Assembly: GCA_035552095.1 (NCBI GenBank)
Contig: DASZMA010000142.1
Span: forward strand, 38,937 to 102,936
From: Bog-473 sp035552095
Lineage (GTDB): Bacteria > Actinomycetota > Acidimicrobiia > Acidimicrobiales > RAAP-2
Direction: 5' to 3'
Length of the DNA stretch: 64,000 nucleotides
In this document: positions 59,809-64,000 of the stretch, piece after piece
Numbering within the stretch: position 1 is the first letter of the stretch
Layout of the letters: the number at the start of each line of letters is the position of its first letter
The notes under the pieces: model-generated
Told to the model about the DNA's origin: nothing
Databases searched by the model: none
The model's input: only the letters and a program-made list of their open reading frames with translations
Position numbers and translations under genes: made by a program

Positions 59809-61278
59809 GTGACGCCACGCGCCGCTTCCTCCCCTGCCGATCCGCCCGCTGCCCCCAAGAAGGCCCGGGCGCCCCGGGTCTCAGCTGCGTCCAAGGAAGC
59901 GCCGGCCCGGAAGGGGACCGCGACCAAGTCGGCCGCCCCCCGGCGCGCCGCGGCCAAGAAGGTGGCACCCCGTCCCCCGGCGGCTGAGGGCCGGGTGCAC
60001 GACGTCGTCATCATCGGCGGCGGGCCCGCCGGCTCCTCCTGCGCTTACTGGCTGGCCGACGCCGGCTGGGACGTGGTGGTGGTGGAGAAGAAGCACTTCC
60101 CCCGGGTCAAGACCTGCGGCGACGGGCTCACGCCGCGGGCGGTGCGCCAGCTGGCCGACATGGGGCTGGAGGACGCCCTGGCCGGGTCGCACAAGTACTC
60201 CGGCCTCCGGGCCTACGGCTTCGGCCAGTCGATCGAGATGCAGTGGCCCGAGCACCCCAACTTCCCCGGCTACGGCTACACCATCACCCGCCACGACCTC
60301 GACGGCCTGGTGGCCGAGCGCGCCGTCAAGGCCGGCGCCACCCTTCTGGCGGGGACCGAGGTGGTCGCACCCAACATTGATGAGGCGGCCGGACCCTCAC
60401 CGCTGCCCACCCTGACCGGGGTCAGCATCAAGGACAAGGACGCCGGCACCACGGGCGAGATCAAGGCCCGCTACGTCGTGGTGGCCGACGGGGCCAACTC
60501 CCGGGTGGGTCGCATGCTGGGCACCAACCGCCGCCGCGACCTCCCCCTCGGCATGGCGCTGCGGGGCTACTACACCTCGGACCGCCACGACGACCCCTTC
60601 ATTGAGTCCCACCTCGACATCCGTGACGCCGAGGGCAACATGGTGCCGGGCTACGGCTGGATCTTCCCCATGGGCGACGGCCGGGTCAATGTCGGTGTCG
60701 GTCTGCTCTCCACCGACAAGCGCTGGAAGGGCGTCAACACGTCCCACCTGATGGACGCCTTCGTCGACTTCGCGCCCAAGTCGTGGGGCCTCGCCCCCGA
60801 GACCTGCCTCGGCCCGCCGACCGGCGGCAAGCTCCCCATGGGCCTCTCGGTCGGCCCGCGGGCCGGCGGCAACGTGCTGCTGGTCGGCGACGCCGCCGGG
60901 ACGATCAACCCGTTCAACGGCGAGGGCATCGCCTACGGCTACGAGACCGGGCGCCTGGCCGCCGCCGCCCTGGGCCACGCCCTGACCGGTGGGGGCACGG
61001 CCGCCCTGACCGACTACGAACGCCAGCTGGAGGCCGCCTACGGCCCCTATTACAAGGTGGCCCGGGCCTTCGTGCGCCTCATTTCGAACCCGCAAGCCAT
61101 GCGGGTCTGCGTCGGCATGGGCATGCGCTCGGAGCTGCTGATGAGCCAGCTCCTACGGATCATGGCCAACCTCATGCGCCCCGACTCGGCCGGCCCGGCC
61201 GAGATCGGCTTCCGGGCCATGGAGCTCATCTCGCGGCTGCTGCCCGACCGCGGCCCCGAGGACCAGTTCGCCGCCTGA
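59809..61278 (+). CDS. Geranylgeranyl reductase-family FAD oxidoreductase (MenJ-like)
   Basis: A 489-residue flavoprotein. The FAD motif is VVIIGGGPAGSSCAYWLADAG near residue 70 (given in part), then KTCGDGLTPRAVRQL with the family's conserved Cys-Gly-Asp-Gly, and GDAAGTINPFNGEGIAYG. Mycobacterial relatives (MenJ) saturate one isoprene unit of menaquinone; others act on geranylgeranyl lipids. The first ~60 residues are an Ala/Lys/Arg/Pro-rich, apparently disordered tail. Divergence from nuoA supports a menaquinone role (inference). It ends in a hairpin shared with the next gene. Confidence 0.88.
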   Translation: MTPRAASSPADPPAAPKKARAPRVSAASKEAPARKGTATKSAAPRRAAAKKVAPRPPAAEGRVHDVVIIGGGPAGSSCAYWLADAGWDVVVVEKKHFPRVKTCGDGLTPRAVRQLADMGLEDALAGSHKYSGLRAYGFGQSIEMQWPEHPNFPGYGYTITRHDLDGLVAERAVKAGATLLAGTEVVAPNIDEAAGPSPLPTLTGVSIKDKDAGTTGEIKARYVVVADGANSRVGRMLGTNRRRDLPLGMALRGYYTSDRHDDPFIESHLDIRDAEGNMVPGYGWIFPMGDGRVNVGVGLLSTDKRWKGVNTSHLMDAFVDFAPKSWGLAPETCLGPPTGGKLPMGLSVGPRAGGNVLLVGDAAGTINPFNGEGIAYGYETGRLAAAALGHALTGGGTAALTDYERQLEAAYGPYYKVARAFVRLISNPQAMRVCVGMGMRSELLMSQLLRIMANLMRPDSAGPAEIGFRAMELISRLLPDRGPEDQFAA

Positions 61279-61302
61279 TCCGGCGAGTCGACGGATCAGG
61301 CG
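61272..61302. terminator. Bidirectional hairpin containing both stop codons
   Basis: CGCCTGATCCG (61272-61282) and CGGATCAGGCG (61292-61302) are perfectly complementary 11-base arms around a 9-base loop. The TGA of the reductase gene (61276-61278) is in one arm and the stop of the phosphotransferase gene (61296-61298) in the other. There is no T tract. Confidence 0.7.
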
Positions 61303-62057
61303 AAGAGGCGTATCTCACCGGCGGCCACCAGGCCCAGCCAGGCCGCCGGCGCCCCCTCGAAGCCCTCGGCCCGGCGGGCGCCGGCCACCACCCGGACCCA
61401 GCGGTCGCACGTGGCGTCGTCGGCCTCGCGCCGGGCCAGGCCGAGACGGCGCACGGCGCGCATGAAGGCCGGGACCGGCGTCGCGCTCTGCTGGCCCCAC
61501 AGGACCAGAGTGCGGGCCAGATCGGCCAGCGGTGGCCCGCTGGCCACGGTGAGCCAGTCGATCACCACCCAGTCCGGCCCGTCCGCCATCACGTTCAGCG
61601 GATGGAAATCGAAATGGCAGACGTCGCGCCGGCCGTCATCCAACCCGGCCAGGAGGTCGGTCAGCTCAGCGACCAGTGGCTCGGGCAGGCCACTCTGGGC
61701 CAGCTCACCGCCCAGGCGCCCCACCAGATCGGGTAGCCCGTCAATCGCCGTGCGGTTGATGGAGCACTGCAGCTCGACGAAGCGCCGGGCCAGTTCGGTC
61801 ACGGCCTCACCGGCGGCCTCCATCAGCTCGCCGCTGAGCTCCCGACCGCCCACCCGGTCGAGCACCACCCCGCAGCGACCGTCGATCGTCACCACGCCGT
61901 GCGAGCGGGCCACGGGCAGCCCGGCCGCGGCCAGGCGCGTGATGACGTCGGACTCGAAGGCCGAGACGCCGCTCCACTCGGGACGGTCGAGCTTGACCAC
62001 GCGGCCCTCCCCATAGGCGAAGACCTCGGCCATGCGCCCTTCGGCCAGCAGCTCCAC
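61296..62057 (-). CDS. Aminoglycoside-phosphotransferase-fold kinase (APH family)
   Basis: A 253-residue protein-kinase-like phosphotransferase. The catalytic loop is HFDFHPLNVM (H-x-D-x-x-x-x-N) and the metal Asp is in VVIDWLTV. The N-lobe has the VVKLDRP Lys and an AEVFAYGEG Gly-rich strand. Substrates in this family include aminoglycosides, choline, homoserine and other small alcohols; there is no evidence for resistance. The GTG 62057 start gives MELLAEG. It converges on the reductase gene inside a perfect hairpin. Confidence 0.82.
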   Translation of the reverse strand: MELLAEGRMAEVFAYGEGRVVKLDRPEWSGVSAFESDVITRLAAAGLPVARSHGVVTIDGRCGVVLDRVGGRELSGELMEAAGEAVTELARRFVELQCSINRTAIDGLPDLVGRLGGELAQSGLPEPLVAELTDLLAGLDDGRRDVCHFDFHPLNVMADGPDWVVIDWLTVASGPPLADLARTLVLWGQQSATPVPAFMRAVRRLGLARREADDATCDRWVRVVAGARRAEGFEGAPAAWLGLVAAGEIRLFA

Positions 62058-62088
62058 CAGCGGAGCGTACCGGTGTCGGTCCCTTTCC

Positions 62089-62094
62089 TAGGGT
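62089..62094 (+). promoter_or_regulatory. -10 box (TAGGGT) of the repeat/L,D-transpeptidase gene
   Basis: TAGGGT lies 7 bases before a TTG at 62102. The alternative in-frame GTG at 62093 overlaps this box, so the TTG start is preferred. Confidence 0.4.
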
Positions 62095-62101
62095 GGGGGT
62101 C

Positions 62102-63610
62102 TTGTCTGCGTTGTTACAGTCCGTGCGGAGGGGGGCGATCGTGCTCGCCCTGGTCGCCGTGGTCCTCGCCCTGCCTTCCTGGTCGGCTCAGCCGCCCCCA
62201 GCCGTCGCCGCGTCCAGCTCGACTGCAACGGCGGCCTCGGCCGTGGCCATGGCCGCCACCCCCGATGGGGGCGGGTACTGGATCGCTGCCTCCAACGGCG
62301 GCGTCTTCAGCTTCGGCGATGCCGCCTTCTACGGATCGATGGGCGGGCATGCCCTCAATGCGCCGATCGTGGCCATGGCGGCCACCCCCGACGGGCGGGG
62401 TTACTGGCTGGTGGCCTCCGACGGGGGCATCTTCAGCTTCGGTGATGCCGCGTTCTTCGGGTCGACCGGCGCCATCCGCCTGAACCGGCCGGTGGTCGCC
62501 ATGGCGGCCACCCCCGACGGCCGGGGCTACTGGTTGACCGCGTCCGATGGTGGCGTCTTCAGCTTCGGTGATGCCGCCTTTCACGGGTCGACCGGCGCCA
62601 TCACCCTGAACCGGCCGGTGGTGGCCATGGCGGCCACGCCCGATGGCGGCGGCTACTGGTTGACCGCGTCTGACGGTGGCGTCTTCAGCTTCGGTGACGC
62701 CGCCTTTCACGGGTCAACCGGTGCCATCGCCCTGAACCGGCCCGTGGTGGCCATGGCGGCCACGCCCGATGGCGGCGGCTACTGGTTGACCGCCTCGGAC
62801 GGGGGCGTCTTCAGCTTCGGTGACGCCGCCTTTCACGGCTCGATGGGGGCGACGCCGCTGAATCAGCCCATCGTGGCCATAGCGGCGACGGGCGACAGTG
62901 GCGGCTACTGGTTGGCCGCGGCGGACGGCGGTGTCTTCAGCTTGGGCGACGCCCACTTCTACGGCTCGGCCACCGCCGACATCGATCCCCTGCTGGTCGA
63001 TCAACTGGCCAGCACGGGCGGGGCCCGCCAGGTGGTTGTGGTGGACGCACCGTCGGCGGCCAGCACCACGGCCACGCTGTACACCTTCGAGAACGACGGA
63101 TCCGGGTGGTACCAGGCCTTCGCCCCCATGCCGGCGGTCGACGGGGTCAACGGCTGGGTCCCGGGGAGCGCCCGGCGCGAGGGGGACGGCGCCGCCCCCG
63201 AGGGCATCTACCCCATCGGCGCCACCATGTACGGCACCAACCCCGATCCGGGGACCCGGTTCCCCTACCACCAGCTGGTGTGCGGCGACTGGTGGGACGA
63301 GGATCCGGCCAGCCCGACCTACAACACCTTCCAGCACGTGGCCTGCGGGACCACGCCACCCTTCGCCGGGAACTCCGAGGCACTGTGGACCGAAGGCAAC
63401 GCTTACCCGTCCATGGCCGTGATCAACTTCAACACCCCGGCCAACGGCCCGCTCGGCTCGGGGATCTTCCTGCACGCCGATCTGGGTCGGCCCACCGTGG
63501 GCTGCATCTCGCTGCCGCTGGCCGATCTCGACACGGTCCTGCGCTGGTTGAACCCGGCGCTGGGCCCGGTCGTGGTGATGGGGCCCGACGCGGTGGTCCG
63601 CAGCTTCTAG
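62102..63610 (+). CDS. Secreted six-repeat protein with C-terminal L,D-transpeptidase (YkuD) domain
   Basis: A 502-residue exported protein. The N-terminus is a signal peptide (RRGAIVLALVAVVLALPSW, cleavage near AVA-AS). Residues ~48-299 are six 42-residue repeats with the core GYW..A(S/A)(D/N)GG(V/I)FS(F/L)GDA, likely forming a beta-propeller-like or solenoid wall-binding module. The C-terminal ~200 residues contain IFLHADLGRPTVGCISLP, the His458/Cys468 pair of YkuD-type L,D-transpeptidases (COG3786-like), which crosslink or anchor peptidoglycan. Repeat-bearing proteins of this kind are, as far as I know, typical of Acidimicrobiia. The start is the TTG 62102 (leaderless) or GTG 62093. Confidence 0.85.
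   Translation: MSALLQSVRRGAIVLALVAVVLALPSWSAQPPPAVAASSSTATAASAVAMAATPDGGGYWIAASNGGVFSFGDAAFYGSMGGHALNAPIVAMAATPDGRGYWLVASDGGIFSFGDAAFFGSTGAIRLNRPVVAMAATPDGRGYWLTASDGGVFSFGDAAFHGSTGAITLNRPVVAMAATPDGGGYWLTASDGGVFSFGDAAFHGSTGAIALNRPVVAMAATPDGGGYWLTASDGGVFSFGDAAFHGSMGATPLNQPIVAIAATGDSGGYWLAAADGGVFSLGDAHFYGSATADIDPLLVDQLASTGGARQVVVVDAPSAASTTATLYTFENDGSGWYQAFAPMPAVDGVNGWVPGSARREGDGAAPEGIYPIGATMYGTNPDPGTRFPYHQLVCGDWWDEDPASPTYNTFQHVACGTTPPFAGNSEALWTEGNAYPSMAVINFNTPANGPLGSGIFLHADLGRPTVGCISLPLADLDTVLRWLNPALGPVVVMGPDAVVRSF
62243..62998 (+). repeat. Six tandem 126-bp coding repeats
   Basis: Copies begin at 62243, 62369, 62495, 62621, 62747 and 62873. Copies 2 to 5 are nearly identical at the DNA level; copy 1 and the last copy are more diverged and the last is shortened at its end. 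The period is exactly 42 codons. Confidence 0.9.
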
Positions 63611-63641
63611 TCATCGGCCGCCTGTGATCAGGGGTGCGGCA

Positions 63642-64000
63642 TCAACCGGCCGGACGCGCCGTCGGGAACGTGGCCACCTGCTGGAAGGTCGGCCGGTTCT
63701 GCCATGGCATGTTCGGCGGCGGCACCGACCGGCTCGGTGGCTCGGTGCTGGCCATCTGGTCGGCGGCCAGGTCGAACGTTTCGGGCCGGTAGTAGTCCGA
63801 GAGCTGCGCCTCGGAGAGGTTGGCGTTGTACGGGAGGTCCTCGTACATCTTGTACTGGTCCTCGCTGTTGGCCGGGCGGGCGCCCTTGGTCTCGAACGCC
63901 ACCAGTTGACCGACGTTGACCAGGCCGTTGTTGCCCGGCGGCACCACCGACAACGTCTGCCCCTGGGACGGATCGGGATCCGGCGAGGGCGCCGGCGCGC
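63642..64000 (-). CDS. C-terminal end of a possible penicillin acylase (partial)
   Basis: The frame is open to the window edge, so the start is outside. The end of the protein has LSVVPPGNNG, then EDQYKMYEDLPYNANLSEAQL and YYRPETF, a pattern that fits the C-terminus of the penicillin-amidase (Ntn hydrolase) family, where a D-Q-x-x-x-Y segment precedes the end. A Pro/Ser/Asp-rich linker (APAPSPDPDPSQGQ) precedes it. The assignment is tentative; the nucleophile Ser and the rest of the fold are not visible. Confidence 0.5.
   Translation of the reverse strand, partial: APAPSPDPDPSQGQTLSVVPPGNNGLVNVGQLVAFETKGARPANSEDQYKMYEDLPYNANLSEAQLSDYYRPETFDLAADQMASTEPPSRSVPPPNMPWQNRPTFQQVATFPTARPAG

Noticed and set aside
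1..64000. tRNA, rRNA, CRISPR arrays, insertion sequences, prophage or integrase genes
   Set aside because: I looked for T-loop motifs, repeat-spacer patterns and transposase or integrase motifs and saw none; a covariance-model scan would be needed to exclude a tRNA firmly.

Overview
The window is GC-rich DNA with dense, mostly overlapping genes, many GTG starts and no tRNA, rRNA, CRISPR array, phage or insertion sequence that I could find. The gene content points to an actinomycete: a mycofactocin-type maturase (MftD) beside an NDMA-dependent nicotinoprotein alcohol dehydrogenase, an actinobacterial cytochrome oxidase subunit IV (CtaF), a di-haem QcrC, an SCO6745-family protein and HelD. The 42-residue 'GYW..A(S/A)(D/N)GG(V/I)FS(F/L)GDA' repeats at 62 kb are, to my knowledge, typical of Acidimicrobiia, so an uncultured or poorly studied acidimicrobial lineage is my best guess (inference).

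Layout. 0-6.6 kb: redox and regulation island (partial SDR, LLM flavin oxidoreductase, mftD, NDMA-type ADH, cyclase-family hydrolase, two divergent TetR regulators, the second KstR-like). 6.6-16.4 kb: ABC-2 exporter pair, D-aminoacylase-type amidohydrolase, alpha/beta hydrolase, DedA, GH1 glycosidase, several membrane proteins and a crotonase. 16.4-21.3 kb: tatA, an MBL hydrolase, then ctaC-ctaD-ctaF. 21.3-25.3 kb: MFS exporter, small membrane protein, phospholipase C-like phosphoesterase, hydrolase. 25.4-30.4 kb (minus): ctaE-qcrC-qcrA-qcrB-SCO6745. 30.5-33.3 kb: helD and ybjQ. 33.3-38.3 kb: hemE-hemH-hemY-lnt. 38.3-43.7 kb: HAD phosphatase, a 1049-residue fusion of a metallophosphoesterase-like domain with a lysyl-phosphatidylglycerol synthase-like domain, a coupled 41-residue Cys-rich microprotein, a TetR with an AT-rich operator, and a PPOX-fold protein. 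43.7-59.7 kb (minus): complete 14-gene complex I operon nuoA-N. 59.8-64 kb: geranylgeranyl reductase-family enzyme, a phosphotransferase, a repeat-bearing L,D-transpeptidase, and the 3' end of a possible penicillin-acylase gene.

Together the window encodes most of a menaquinone-based aerobic chain: complex I, probable menaquinone side-chain reduction (GGR), the bc1-aa3 supercomplex, and late haem synthesis to supply it. Two recurring DNA signals are visible. Many genes have a TAnnnT -10 box only 6-9 bases before the start codon (likely leaderless mRNAs). Several convergent pairs share one hairpin, and in two cases it spans or encloses both stop codons. The most unusual items are the degenerate-phosphoesterase/LPG-synthase fusion with its microprotein, two genes that appear to lack any ATG/GTG/TTG start where one is needed, a Ser in place of the Lnt nucleophile Cys, and a perfect 14-bp palindrome in the ctaE-qcr promoter.
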